A stretch of 64,000 nt of DNA from contig NZ_CP102830.1 in NCBI RefSeq assembly GCF_024730785.1, positions 558,001 to 622,000 on the forward strand. Direction: 5' to 3'. This document shows, in pieces, positions 18,407 to 26,668 of the stretch. Both the position numbers and the translations under genes were made by a program. The notes below the pieces were generated by a model. The model had not been told where the DNA came from, made no database searches, and was given only the letters and a program-made list of their open reading frames with translations. This DNA is from Pseudomonas sp. LS44 (lineage in GTDB: Bacteria; Pseudomonadota; Gammaproteobacteria; Pseudomonadales; Pseudomonadaceae). Numbering within the stretch: position 1 is the stretch's first letter; each line of letters starts with the position of its first letter.

Positions 18407-19869
18407 CCCTAAGCGAATTGAGCGCAGCTGGCCGCTCGCCACGGTTGCCGCTGGAGCTGGAGCTGGCAGACGCTGCCGGCTCCTCGACCTTGCGCGTGGA
18501 CAGCCTGCTGCGCGTCTTGCCTGGCCGCCGTTATGTCGGTGTCGGCGACTGGCGCGGGCGCAAGGTGCTGGCCAAGTTATTGGTCGGTCGCCGTGCGTCA
18601 CGCTATTTTCTGCGTGAGCTGCAAGGCGCGCGTTCGCTCGCTGAGCAGAACCTGCCAACGCCGGCACTGCTCGCCAGCGGCTTGATCGAAGGCGAGGGCG
18701 GTTGGCTGCTGTTCGATTACCTCGACGGCGCCGAAAGCCTTGGCGATGTCTGGGCGGCAGTGCAGGACCAGGCGCCGGTCTCCGAGCCGCAGCGCGCGGT
18801 ACTCGGCGCGGCCCTCGAAGCGATTGCCGCGCTGCATGGCAAAGGCCTGTGGCAGGCCGATCTGCACCTGGACAATCTGCTCCGCCATAACGGCCAGCTG
18901 TATCTGATCGACGGCGGCAGCGTGCAGGGGCAAACGCCCGGGCAGCCACTCGGTCGCGAGCAGGTGCTGGCCAATCTCGGGGTGTTCTTCGCTCAGCTGC
19001 CACCGGCACTCGAGCCGCATATCGAGGAATTACTGGTGCACTACCTGCTGGCCAACAGCGAACATGCCCTGCCGCTCGAAGCTTTGCTCAAGGAAGTCGC
19101 CAAGGTGCGGCGCTGGCGCCTGCGCAGCTACCTGAAGAAGGTCGGCCGCGATTGCACTCTGTTCAGTGTGCAGCGCGGCGCCTTTGGCTTGCAGGCGCTG
19201 TGGCGGGAGCGCGAGGTGCCATTGCAGCTGCTGTTGCAAGCGCCCGATAGCTGGGCGGAGCAAGGCCAGATCTACAAAGACGGTGGCTCGGCGACTGTGG
19301 CCAAGGTCATACTCGATGGCCAGCCGCTGGTGATCAAGCGCTACAACATCAAAAATTTGCTGCATTGGTTCAGGCGTTTCTGGCGCCCCAGCCGCGCCTG
19401 GCACAGCTGGCGCGAAGGCCATCGCCTGCAGCTGCTGGGCATCGCCACGCCGCGCCCGCTGGCACTGATCGAGCGGCGTTGGTGCTGGTTGCGCGGGCGC
19501 GCCTACCTGATTACCGAATGCTGCGATGGTCAGGATATACTCGCGAATTTCCAGCATTACTTGGACGATTCACCCCCGGAACACCAGCTGCTCGCACTGG
19601 ATAGGCTGTTCGCCAGCCTGATTCGCGAGCGCATCAGTCATGGTGATTTAAAGGGTACCAACCTGTTCTGGCAGGAGCAGCCAGGTGGCGGCAATTGGGC
19701 GCTGATCGATCTTGATGCTATGCATCAACATCACAGTCGCCGAGCTTTCGCCCGCGGCTACGCGCGGGACAGAGCGCGTTTTTTGCGCAATTGGCCTGCC
19801 GATTCGGCGCTGCACCGTTTGCTTGACCGACGTTTACCGCAGGTGTCCGACATCTGCTCAGAAGATTAG
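18403..19869 (+). CDS. tandem kinase-fold protein of the LPS core cluster
   Basis: This 488-residue protein looks like two kinase-fold halves in one chain. The first half has the catalytic loop QADLHLDNLL (Asp153) followed by YLIDGGSV. The second half, from about residue 270, has VIKRYNIKN as the ATP lysine region, HGDLKGTNLF (Asp415) and ALIDLDAM. Both catalytic Asp and Asn residues are kept, so both halves could be active. The substrate is unknown; the place in the core operon and the resemblance to PA5006 suggest a sugar of the LPS core. The true start is the ATG 18403 overlapping the previous stop; the longer frame from 18355 is a read-back into that gene. Confidence 0.75.
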   Translation: MTLSELSAAGRSPRLPLELELADAAGSSTLRVDSLLRVLPGRRYVGVGDWRGRKVLAKLLVGRRASRYFLRELQGARSLAEQNLPTPALLASGLIEGEGGWLLFDYLDGAESLGDVWAAVQDQAPVSEPQRAVLGAALEAIAALHGKGLWQADLHLDNLLRHNGQLYLIDGGSVQGQTPGQPLGREQVLANLGVFFAQLPPALEPHIEELLVHYLLANSEHALPLEALLKEVAKVRRWRLRSYLKKVGRDCTLFSVQRGAFGLQALWREREVPLQLLLQAPDSWAEQGQIYKDGGSATVAKVILDGQPLVIKRYNIKNLLHWFRRFWRPSRAWHSWREGHRLQLLGIATPRPLALIERRWCWLRGRAYLITECCDGQDILANFQHYLDDSPPEHQLLALDRLFASLIRERISHGDLKGTNLFWQEQPGGGNWALIDLDAMHQHHSRRAFARGYARDRARFLRNWPADSALHRLLDRRLPQVSDICSED

Positions 19870-19884
19870 AAAGAGGCTAGACCT

Positions 19885-21642
19885 GTGGCATTGACGATTC
19901 TCGGCCTTTCCGGCGCCCTCAGTCATGATCCCTCCGCCGCGCTGTATATCGACGGCAAACTAATCGCTGCCGTCGAAGAAGAGCGCTTCGTGCGCGATAA
20001 GCACGCGAAGAATCGTATGCCCTACGAGTCGGCCAAGTTCTGCCTGGAGCAGGCCGGGATCAAGCCCGAAGATGTCGATGTGGTGGCGATTCCGTTCGCG
20101 CCGATCAGTCTGTTTGGCAAGGCCCGCTGGCATTACGCCAAGCGTTACGCCTACGCGCCGGATCGCGCCCTCGACGCCATCCTGATGGGCAATCGCCGCT
20201 ACAAGCGCTATCACAAGCGCATTCAGTGGTGCCTGCAGCAACTCGGTTTCGATCTGAAGAGGATCAAGATCCAGCCGGTCGAGCACCACCTGGCGCATGC
20301 CTCCAGTGCCTACCACTGCTCGGGCTTCACCGAGAAAACCGCGATCCTCGGCATCGACGGCAAGGGTGAGTACGCCACCACCTTCTTCGGCTACGGCGAG
20401 AACGGCAAGATTCACAAGCTCAAAGAGTTCTACGATCCGGATTCGCTTGGCGGCCTGTACGGTGCGATCACCGAATTCCTCGGTTTCGAGATGCTCGACG
20501 GCGAATTCAAAGTCATGGGCATGGCGCCCTACGGCGATGCCAGCAAGTACGATTTTTCGCGCCTGGCCAAATTCGAGAATGGCGAACTGGTGATCAACAC
20601 CGAGTACGCCAACGTCATCGGCCTGCGTCGTTATAAAGAAAAGGGCAAAGGCTTCTACTTCTCGCCCAAGCTGATCGAGTGGCTCGGCCCCAAGCGCGAA
20701 GGCGACATCGCCGATGACCCGTACATCCATTACGCGGCCAGCATGCAAGCGCTGTTCGAGAAGCTCGCGCTGCAGATGATCGACCACTACCTCGGCGACA
20801 TCCTCAAGGAGACTGGCAAGATTGCCTTTGCCGGCGGCTGCGCGCTGAACGTCAAGCTCAACCAGAAAATCATCGCCCGTCCGGAAGTGAAGGAGCTGTT
20901 CGTTCAGCCGGCTTCCGGCGACGCCGGTACCGCAGTCGGCGCGGCGGCCTATGTGTCGCATCAGCGCGGCGTGCCGGTGGAGAAGATGGAGCACGTCTAT
21001 CTCGGCCCGGCGTACTCGAACGAAGACGTGATCGCCGCCTGTGCCAAGCACCCGAGCCAGCCCAAGTGGCAGCAGATTGACGACATGCCGCGGCGCATCG
21101 CCGAGATCATGGTCGCCGGCAATCCGGTGGCCTGGTTCCAGGGGCGCATGGAGTTCGGTCCGCGCGCCCTCGGCGGCCGTTCGATCATCGGCTGCCCGAG
21201 CATTGCCGGGGTCGCCGATCGCATCAACGCGCAGATCAAGTTTCGCGAGCGTTGGAGACCGTTCTGTCCGTCGATGCTCGACACCGTCGCGCCGCAAATG
21301 ATCAAGATCGACCATCCGGCACCGTTCATGACCTTCACTTTTGAAGTCGCCGAAGAGTGGAAGACCCGCGTGCCGGAAGTCGTGCACGAGGACGGCACCT
21401 CGCGCGCCCAGGTGCTCAAGCGCGAATACAACCCGCGCTACTACGACATGATGAAAGAACTGGAAAACCTCACCGGCAACGGCGTGTCGCTGAACACCTC
21501 GCTGAACCGCCGTGGCGAACCGATGATCTGCTCACCGACCGATGCGCTGAACATGTTCTTCGGCTCGGATCTGCAGTACCTGATCATGGAGGACATTCTG
21601 GTGGTCAAGGAGGGTGCGGACGGGTATGACGCAGGCGCGTGA
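19885..21642 (+). CDS. wapO: LPS core O-carbamoyltransferase (NodU/CmcH family)
   Basis: The protein is 585 residues and begins with a GTG at 19885 behind AGAGG. The N-terminal part reads LGLSGALSHDPSAAL and VEEERF, typical of the ASKHA-fold carbamoyltransferases, with HHLAHASSAYH as the metal/carbamoyl site. The C-terminal YrdC-like part has EFGPRALGGRSIIGCP. Members move a carbamoyl group from carbamoyl phosphate, through a carbamoyl-AMP intermediate, to a sugar hydroxyl. P. aeruginosa LPS core carries an O-carbamoyl on heptose II, and this gene stands where PA5005 stands there. It is followed by a glycosyltransferase gene that overlaps its stop codon. Confidence 0.88.
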   Translation: MALTILGLSGALSHDPSAALYIDGKLIAAVEEERFVRDKHAKNRMPYESAKFCLEQAGIKPEDVDVVAIPFAPISLFGKARWHYAKRYAYAPDRALDAILMGNRRYKRYHKRIQWCLQQLGFDLKRIKIQPVEHHLAHASSAYHCSGFTEKTAILGIDGKGEYATTFFGYGENGKIHKLKEFYDPDSLGGLYGAITEFLGFEMLDGEFKVMGMAPYGDASKYDFSRLAKFENGELVINTEYANVIGLRRYKEKGKGFYFSPKLIEWLGPKREGDIADDPYIHYAASMQALFEKLALQMIDHYLGDILKETGKIAFAGGCALNVKLNQKIIARPEVKELFVQPASGDAGTAVGAAAYVSHQRGVPVEKMEHVYLGPAYSNEDVIAACAKHPSQPKWQQIDDMPRRIAEIMVAGNPVAWFQGRMEFGPRALGGRSIIGCPSIAGVADRINAQIKFRERWRPFCPSMLDTVAPQMIKIDHPAPFMTFTFEVAEEWKTRVPEVVHEDGTSRAQVLKREYNPRYYDMMKELENLTGNGVSLNTSLNRRGEPMICSPTDALNMFFGSDLQYLIMEDILVVKEGADGYDAGA

Positions 21643-22558
21643 GTTAATGCTGAGCGTCGTTATCCCGGCGTACAACTACGCCGCGACGCTGCCGCGCGCA
21701 GTGCGCTCGGTGCTGGCCCAGCTCGACGAGGCACCCGCCGAGCTGATCGTCATCGACGACGGCTCCACCGACGACACGCCGCAGGTGCTCGACCAATTGC
21801 TGGCCGAGCACCCGGGACGCTTCCGGGCGATCCGCAAGGCGAATAGCGGGTTGGCGTCGGTGCGCAATCTGGGTATCGATGAGGCCACCGGCGATTTTTT
21901 GGTGTTTCTCGATGCCGACGACGAGCTCGCCCAGGGTGCATTGGCCGCGCTGGCCGAGCACATCGTGGCCAACCCGGACTCGCGGATGGTGATCGGCGCG
22001 CACAGGTCGGTGTTTGCCGACGGCAAGCGCAAGCTGCACGAGGTGAAGGCCTTGCCGGCGACGCCGCGGCAGCGTGTGAGGGGCTACCTGATCGACAAGA
22101 CGGTGGCCCTGTCCAATGGCGCCTGTGCCATGCACCGCGAGGTGTTCGGCCCGGGCCGCTATCCCGAACGCTTTCGCAGTACCGAGGACATCCCGGTGTT
22201 CGCCCAGGTGTTGGCCGGGTTCCCCTGCAGCGTGCTGAATCAGCCAGTGGCGTTAATCCACCGCCACGCCACCAGCCTGCGCCATAACCTGACGCATGCG
22301 CGGGCCACCGGTCTGGAGCTGGTGGATGAAGTGTTTGCGCCGGCGCGCATGCCGGCCGAACTGCAGGATCTGAAGTCCGCGTTTTTGGCCCAACGCTGCC
22401 TGTCGCTGTTCCGCACGTTCGCCAGCGCCGGTGAGTTCGACACGGCCATGCAGTTCTATCGCCAGGCGGTACGCGCCGACTTCGCAGTTCTGCTGCGCTG
22501 GTCTTATACGCGCAAGGCGCTGCGCGTATTGTTCAAATCCAAAGGGCGGAATCGGTGA
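21626..22558 (+). CDS. family 2 glycosyltransferase of the LPS outer core
   Basis: The product is 310 residues with a GT-A family 2 N-terminal half: LSVVIPAYNYAATLPRAV, VIDDGSTDDTP, and the metal-binding motif FLDADDE. The C-terminal third is helical and probably binds the acceptor. The start is taken as ATG 21626, inside the last codons of the carbamoyltransferase, with AGGAGGG upstream; GTG 21614 and ATG 21647 are alternatives. By position it could match PA5004 (WapH) or another outer-core transferase. The sugar and linkage are unknown. It overlaps the following gene. Confidence 0.8.
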   Translation: MTQARELMLSVVIPAYNYAATLPRAVRSVLAQLDEAPAELIVIDDGSTDDTPQVLDQLLAEHPGRFRAIRKANSGLASVRNLGIDEATGDFLVFLDADDELAQGALAALAEHIVANPDSRMVIGAHRSVFADGKRKLHEVKALPATPRQRVRGYLIDKTVALSNGACAMHREVFGPGRYPERFRSTEDIPVFAQVLAGFPCSVLNQPVALIHRHATSLRHNLTHARATGLELVDEVFAPARMPAELQDLKSAFLAQRCLSLFRTFASAGEFDTAMQFYRQAVRADFAVLLRWSYTRKALRVLFKSKGRNR

Positions 22559-23703
22559 GCCAGCGTCGCTTCAAAGTGCTGCAATTGCAGAACCGCTACA
22601 ACGTCAACGCGTCGGATTTGGCCGAGCAGGTCATTCAAGGGCTGCCGGCGGAGCGCTTCGAGGTCGCCACCGCGTTCCTGCGCGGTCGTCCGGGCCCCGG
22701 CGAGCCGGAAAGCCGGGCCCCGCGTTCCATTTATTTCGGCTTCAGCCAAGGCGCAACCAAGGGCCTGCGTCTGCGTGCGTTGTGGGCCCTGTTTCGCCAT
22801 TGCCGGGCGGAGCGCTACGACGCGGTGATCGCGCATCGCTTCAAACCGATCAACATGCTGATGCTGCTCAATCGCTGGTTGAAGGTGCCTGCGTGCATCG
22901 GCGTCCTGCACGGTCTGGGCGAGTACGACCGGGCCTATCGCCGCTGGGAGATGCGCCGTCTGCTCACGTCGGCCTGGCGGCTGGTTGGGGTGTCGCGGGC
23001 GGTGCGCGATGACCTGGTCAACTGTGGCGCCGGCTTCACTGCAAGCAACACCCGGCAGATCAACAACGCCATCGATATCGTGCGCGCCGAGAAGCTTCAG
23101 CATCCGCGCCAGCAGGCCCGTGAGCTGCTCGGTCTGCCGGCCGCTGCCTTTGTGTTCGGCACCATCGGCCGGCTGGTTCCGGTCAAGGGCCATATCCACC
23201 TGCTGGAGGCGTTCGCTGCGGTCAAAGACGAGCAGCCGGCGGCGATGTTGGCGATCATCGGCGAAGGCCGCTCGCGGGTCGAGTTGGAGGCCGCGATCGC
23301 GTGGCACGGCCTGCAGGGCCGGGTCCTGCTGCTCGGGGCCAAGGACGATGCCCTGCAGTACGTGCGGGCCTTCGATGTGTTCGTCATGCCGTCGCTTAGC
23401 GAAGGCTTGCCGCTGGCGCTGCTGGAGGGCATGAGTGGCCACCTGCCGGTGATCGGCTCGGACATCGACAGCCTGCGACCGATCCTCGAAGACTGTGGCG
23501 GGCGCATCTTCCCGGTCGGCCAGCCGCAGGGCTTGGCTGAGCAGCTGCGCGCGGTGCTGACGCTGAGTCCGGAAGCACGCACGGCGGAGGGCGAACGCGC
23601 GTATGCCTATCTGTGTCGCGCCCATGCCGTCGAGGATTTCCGCCAACAGTACCGTGAGCTACTGGAAGAGCTGCTCGCCGGCGGCCCGCGGGGGACGCCA
23701 TGA
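22555..23703 (+). CDS. family 4 glycosyltransferase of the LPS outer core
   Basis: This 382-residue protein has the GT-B fold of family 4. The C-terminal donor domain shows FGTIGRLVPVKGHIHLLEAF, IIGEGRSRVELE and the FVMPSLSEGLPLALLEGM segment with the EX7E pattern. The start is a GTG at 22555 overlapping the previous stop (GTGA). It should add an outer-core sugar at the cytoplasmic side. Candidates in P. aeruginosa are PA5004 (WapH) and PA5001 (Ssg); I could not separate them by eye, so no symbol is given. It overlaps the next transferase by four bases. Confidence 0.8.
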   Translation: MSQRRFKVLQLQNRYNVNASDLAEQVIQGLPAERFEVATAFLRGRPGPGEPESRAPRSIYFGFSQGATKGLRLRALWALFRHCRAERYDAVIAHRFKPINMLMLLNRWLKVPACIGVLHGLGEYDRAYRRWEMRRLLTSAWRLVGVSRAVRDDLVNCGAGFTASNTRQINNAIDIVRAEKLQHPRQQARELLGLPAAAFVFGTIGRLVPVKGHIHLLEAFAAVKDEQPAAMLAIIGEGRSRVELEAAIAWHGLQGRVLLLGAKDDALQYVRAFDVFVMPSLSEGLPLALLEGMSGHLPVIGSDIDSLRPILEDCGGRIFPVGQPQGLAEQLRAVLTLSPEARTAEGERAYAYLCRAHAVEDFRQQYRELLEELLAGGPRGTP

Positions 23704-24560
23704 GCGCGCCGCCGCTGGTCAGCGTGATCATCGCCTCCTACAACCATGCGCCGTACATCGAGGCGAGCATTCTGAGTGTGCTGGCGCAGACCTATGCGCA
23801 GATCGAACTGCTGGTGGTCGACGATGGCTCGCAGGACGACAGCGTCGAGCGCATCCGTCGATTGCAGGCGCAGCATGGTTTCGACTTTCGCGTCCAGACC
23901 AACCAGGGCCTGGCGCGCACGCTCAACGACGCGATCGCTCGTTCTCGCGGCAGCCTGATCGCGCCTTTCGGCTCCGACGACATCATGCTGCCGGGCCGTA
24001 TCGCCACTCAGGTGGCTTACATGGCGGGCAAGCCGGAAGCCGGCATCTGTGCCGGCAATATTCAAACCATTGATGCCGATGGGCGGCCGGTGGCTGGACG
24101 TGAGCGCGAGCGACCCTTCCGGCGTCTGGATTTTGAGGATGTGTTTCAGGGCGACAAGCCGGGTGCGCCGGCGCCCACCCTGTTGTTCCGTCGCGAGGCG
24201 CTGGAGCGGGTCGGTGGTTTCGATCCCTCGGTGCGCCTCGAGGACCTGCTGGTCGAGCTGAAGATCACCCGCGCCGGGTACTTCATCGATGTGTTGGCCG
24301 AGGTGCTGGCCCAATACCGCGTTCACGGCAGCAATGCCTACAAGAACCGCCGCTTCATGATCGACAATGTGCTGAGCACCTACGCCCAGTTCAGCGCACA
24401 TCCGGCCTATGCCAAGGTCTGCGCGCGCTTTATCAACTCGATGTTGCTCAAGTGCGCGCGGGAGGATAAGCCGCTGGCGCGCGAGTTGCTCGGGCGATTG
24501 CCGCTGCGCTATTGGGATAGCAAGACGCTGCGGGCCTTGGGGCGCCTCCTACTAGGCTGA
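23700..24560 (+). CDS. wapR: family 2 glycosyltransferase, probable core rhamnosyltransferase WapR
   Basis: The protein is 286 residues, GT-A family 2, with VSVIIASYNHAPYIEASI, VVDDGSQDDS and FGSDDIMLPG as the nucleotide-sugar and metal site. Its size, and its place as the last transferase gene before the convergent waaL pair, match P. aeruginosa PA5000. That enzyme adds the alpha-1,3-rhamnose to which O antigen is ligated. The specific sugar is inference. It is the last gene of the plus-strand core operon. About 147 bp separate it from the end of the minus-strand kinase-like gene. Confidence 0.7.
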   Translation: MSAPPLVSVIIASYNHAPYIEASILSVLAQTYAQIELLVVDDGSQDDSVERIRRLQAQHGFDFRVQTNQGLARTLNDAIARSRGSLIAPFGSDDIMLPGRIATQVAYMAGKPEAGICAGNIQTIDADGRPVAGRERERPFRRLDFEDVFQGDKPGAPAPTLLFRREALERVGGFDPSVRLEDLLVELKITRAGYFIDVLAEVLAQYRVHGSNAYKNRRFMIDNVLSTYAQFSAHPAYAKVCARFINSMLLKCAREDKPLARELLGRLPLRYWDSKTLRALGRLLLG

Positions 24561-24707
24561 CCGCGTGCGCGCATGGCCGAGGAAGGCCGTGATGTCCGGC
24601 GAGCAGGCTTGAGGGGCTTTTCCTAGGCCCGCCGCGCGCCTAGGTATTGGGGTGGTTTTGCCAAGCGGTTGTCGTAGGCGTTGTAGTGGCGCACTCATTG
24701 AGCATCT

Positions 24708-25367
24708 TCAGCTGGGGTAAAGGCGCTCTAGATCCTTGGCCAGTTGCCGGGCGGCCTGGCTACCGCAGCTTAGGTAGTAACCACTCAGCAAGGCGCTGCG
24801 GTGCAGGCGGGCCAGCCAGGTAATGTCTTCTGCATAGCGCAACATATGTTGCAGGTTGCGCCTGCGCTTCCAGCGCGCCAAGGGTCGGCCGGCGATCTTC
24901 ATGTCTGAGAGGTCGATCAGGCCAAAACTATCGTCCGGCAGGTACAGCACATTGCCCAGATGCAGGGAGCGGAAGTACACGCCGAGCTGATGGAGTTGCC
25001 CCAGGAAAGCGCCGAAACGCTTGATTTCGCTGCTGCGGCTGTTTTCATCCAGAGCCCGCCAGCGGCCACGCAGGGTTTCCCCAGGCAGCGGCTGATAACG
25101 CACGCCGTTCAGGCTGCGGTCGGGGATCAGCACGGTCTCGACGATGGTCGGGGCCGGGATACCCAGCTGGTTCAGGCGCCGAGCATTGTCGGCAAAACGT
25201 TGTGCCGGCGCCGACCATAGGGCGGAGGAGAGCAAGCGTTTGCGCCGGTAGAGCTTGAGGAAGTCGCCGCCCACCAGGTGTGCGACCTTGAGGCCATAGC
25301 CATCCTCTTCGATGACCTGGGCGTCCTGCAACAGAGTTTCCAGCTCGCCGAGGCTCAAGGTTCTCAT
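24708..25367 (-). CDS. LPS kinase-fold protein with a degenerate catalytic loop (PA4998-like)
   Basis: The protein is 219 residues and kinase-like. LKVAHLVGGDFLKLYRRKR supplies the likely ATP lysine. The catalytic loop reads FRSLHLGNVLYL, which in active relatives would be HGDLHxGN: the His and Asp are replaced by Phe and Ser, while the Asn remains. GLIDLSDMKI keeps the second Asp. Homologues are often labelled 'toluene tolerance protein', a name with little functional content. The gene overlaps waaL by four bases (ATGA) and is cotranscribed with it, so a role in LPS core or O-antigen attachment is likely. Substrate unknown. Confidence 0.7.
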   Translation of the reverse strand: MRTLSLGELETLLQDAQVIEEDGYGLKVAHLVGGDFLKLYRRKRLLSSALWSAPAQRFADNARRLNQLGIPAPTIVETVLIPDRSLNGVRYQPLPGETLRGRWRALDENSRSSEIKRFGAFLGQLHQLGVYFRSLHLGNVLYLPDDSFGLIDLSDMKIAGRPLARWKRRRNLQHMLRYAEDITWLARLHRSALLSGYYLSCGSQAARQLAKDLERLYPS

Positions 25368-26569
25368 GGTTTGGCCGCCTGCAGGCGCTGGCTGATAGAG
25401 AGAGCGGCCACCATGGACAGCGGTATCCAGATGAGGAACCAGCTTTCGTTGGGGCGGGAGAGGAAACTGCTGCCTTCGGTCATGCCCGCCGCCAAGCCGT
25501 AGATCACCAAAGTCGAGGCGAGTTGGAAGCGCTGATCTGCCCGATGGTGGACGCAGGTACCCAGCACCATTCCGTACAGCACCAGCCAGAGCAGCAAGCC
25601 TACCAGGCCCAGCTCTAATGCTACGGCCAGCCCAACGTTATGGGGGTCGACATAAGGAAAGGTGAATCCCTCGATCCAGAGCTGCAAAGGGGCATCGTAG
25701 CCAAGCCCCAGCCATGGCTGCGTTTGATGCTGTTCAAAGGCTGCGGTCCAGAGTTGAGGGCGATAAGACAGTCCCCGGGCTAGGAGCAGATCGGGAAAGC
25801 ACAGCGCCAATAGGAGGCCCGCAATGCTCAGGCCGCCGATCAAGTAAAGCGTGCGCCGCTGCGGTGCCATCAGGGCTAACCAGAGGCTGGCCAGACCAAT
25901 GGCCATCAAGGGGGTGCGTGAGCCGGTGGCGAGGACGGCGCCTAGCAGCACGGCTGCGCCGAGGAGGCCATAGACGCGCAGGGATTTCCCTTCCGTGGCC
26001 CAGGCGGCGAGCCAATAGATGCAGAAGAAGCCGAGAACGTGGGAGGTCAGCAGCGGATTGATCAGTCCGCCGGTGCCGATCAAGCGGCCATCCGGCGGCT
26101 GGGTGAGGAAATGCAGTGACTGGATCACGAGGGCGGCTACCAGGGCCAGTCCTGCGCCTAGCCGAAGCAGGCGCGGCAACATGCGCTCGTCGTGCAGCAC
26201 CATCAGGGTGCAACTGGCGAACAACATGAACACATAGAGCGGACGTTTGGCTAGCGAGGCGAGATTTTCTGTGCTGCTGGTCCAGCTCAGACTGAGCAGT
26301 AGCCAGGCGGCGAAGGCGAGGAAGGCCAATACGATGGGGGTGCGCAGCAGCTGCAGCAGTGCGCGGGGCTGGGCGATCAGGCCGAGCAAGGCGGGGAAGG
26401 CCATCAGGAGATAGTAGAGCTTGGAGTAGTGGTTGCGCTCGCCTACCCAGAACAATCCGCTGAGCAGGACGAGGTAGCCTAGAGGCAGCCAGCGCCGTGC
26501 GATGAATTGGTTCAGTTGGAGACGGGAAAACGGTGGCGAGGCGGAGAGAGGCACGCGAGAGTTCTGCAT
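25364..26569 (-). CDS. waaL: O-antigen ligase
   Basis: WaaL, 401 residues, is an inner-membrane protein with about 10-12 hydrophobic segments. It joins undecaprenyl-linked O antigen to the lipid A core on the periplasmic side. The Wzy_C/WaaL features are present: ATGSRTPLMAIG, the large periplasmic loop with SYRPQLWTAAFEQ and PWLGLGYD, and the conserved His in DPHNVGLAVALELG. The ATG at 26569 is used; the ribosome site is weak. It is divergent from msbA with about 100 bp between starts, and a kinase-fold gene overlaps its end. Confidence 0.9.
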   Translation of the reverse strand: MQNSRVPLSASPPFSRLQLNQFIARRWLPLGYLVLLSGLFWVGERNHYSKLYYLLMAFPALLGLIAQPRALLQLLRTPIVLAFLAFAAWLLLSLSWTSSTENLASLAKRPLYVFMLFASCTLMVLHDERMLPRLLRLGAGLALVAALVIQSLHFLTQPPDGRLIGTGGLINPLLTSHVLGFFCIYWLAAWATEGKSLRVYGLLGAAVLLGAVLATGSRTPLMAIGLASLWLALMAPQRRTLYLIGGLSIAGLLLALCFPDLLLARGLSYRPQLWTAAFEQHQTQPWLGLGYDAPLQLWIEGFTFPYVDPHNVGLAVALELGLVGLLLWLVLYGMVLGTCVHHRADQRFQLASTLVIYGLAAGMTEGSSFLSRPNESWFLIWIPLSMVAALSISQRLQAAKP

Positions 26570-26668
26570 ATGTGGCCAGGGACGCCGGCATCTTAAAGCA
26601 TCCGCCGGGAAGTGGCAGCCGTCGCTGTGCTAAGCTGGTCGCCCTTTCCTACGTCAAAGCATGGGCGC

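Noticed and set aside
24622..24644. Terminator between the convergent wapR and kinase-like genes
   Set aside because: CCTAGGC/GCCTAGG can pair but neither strand has a T-run; left out as a terminator.
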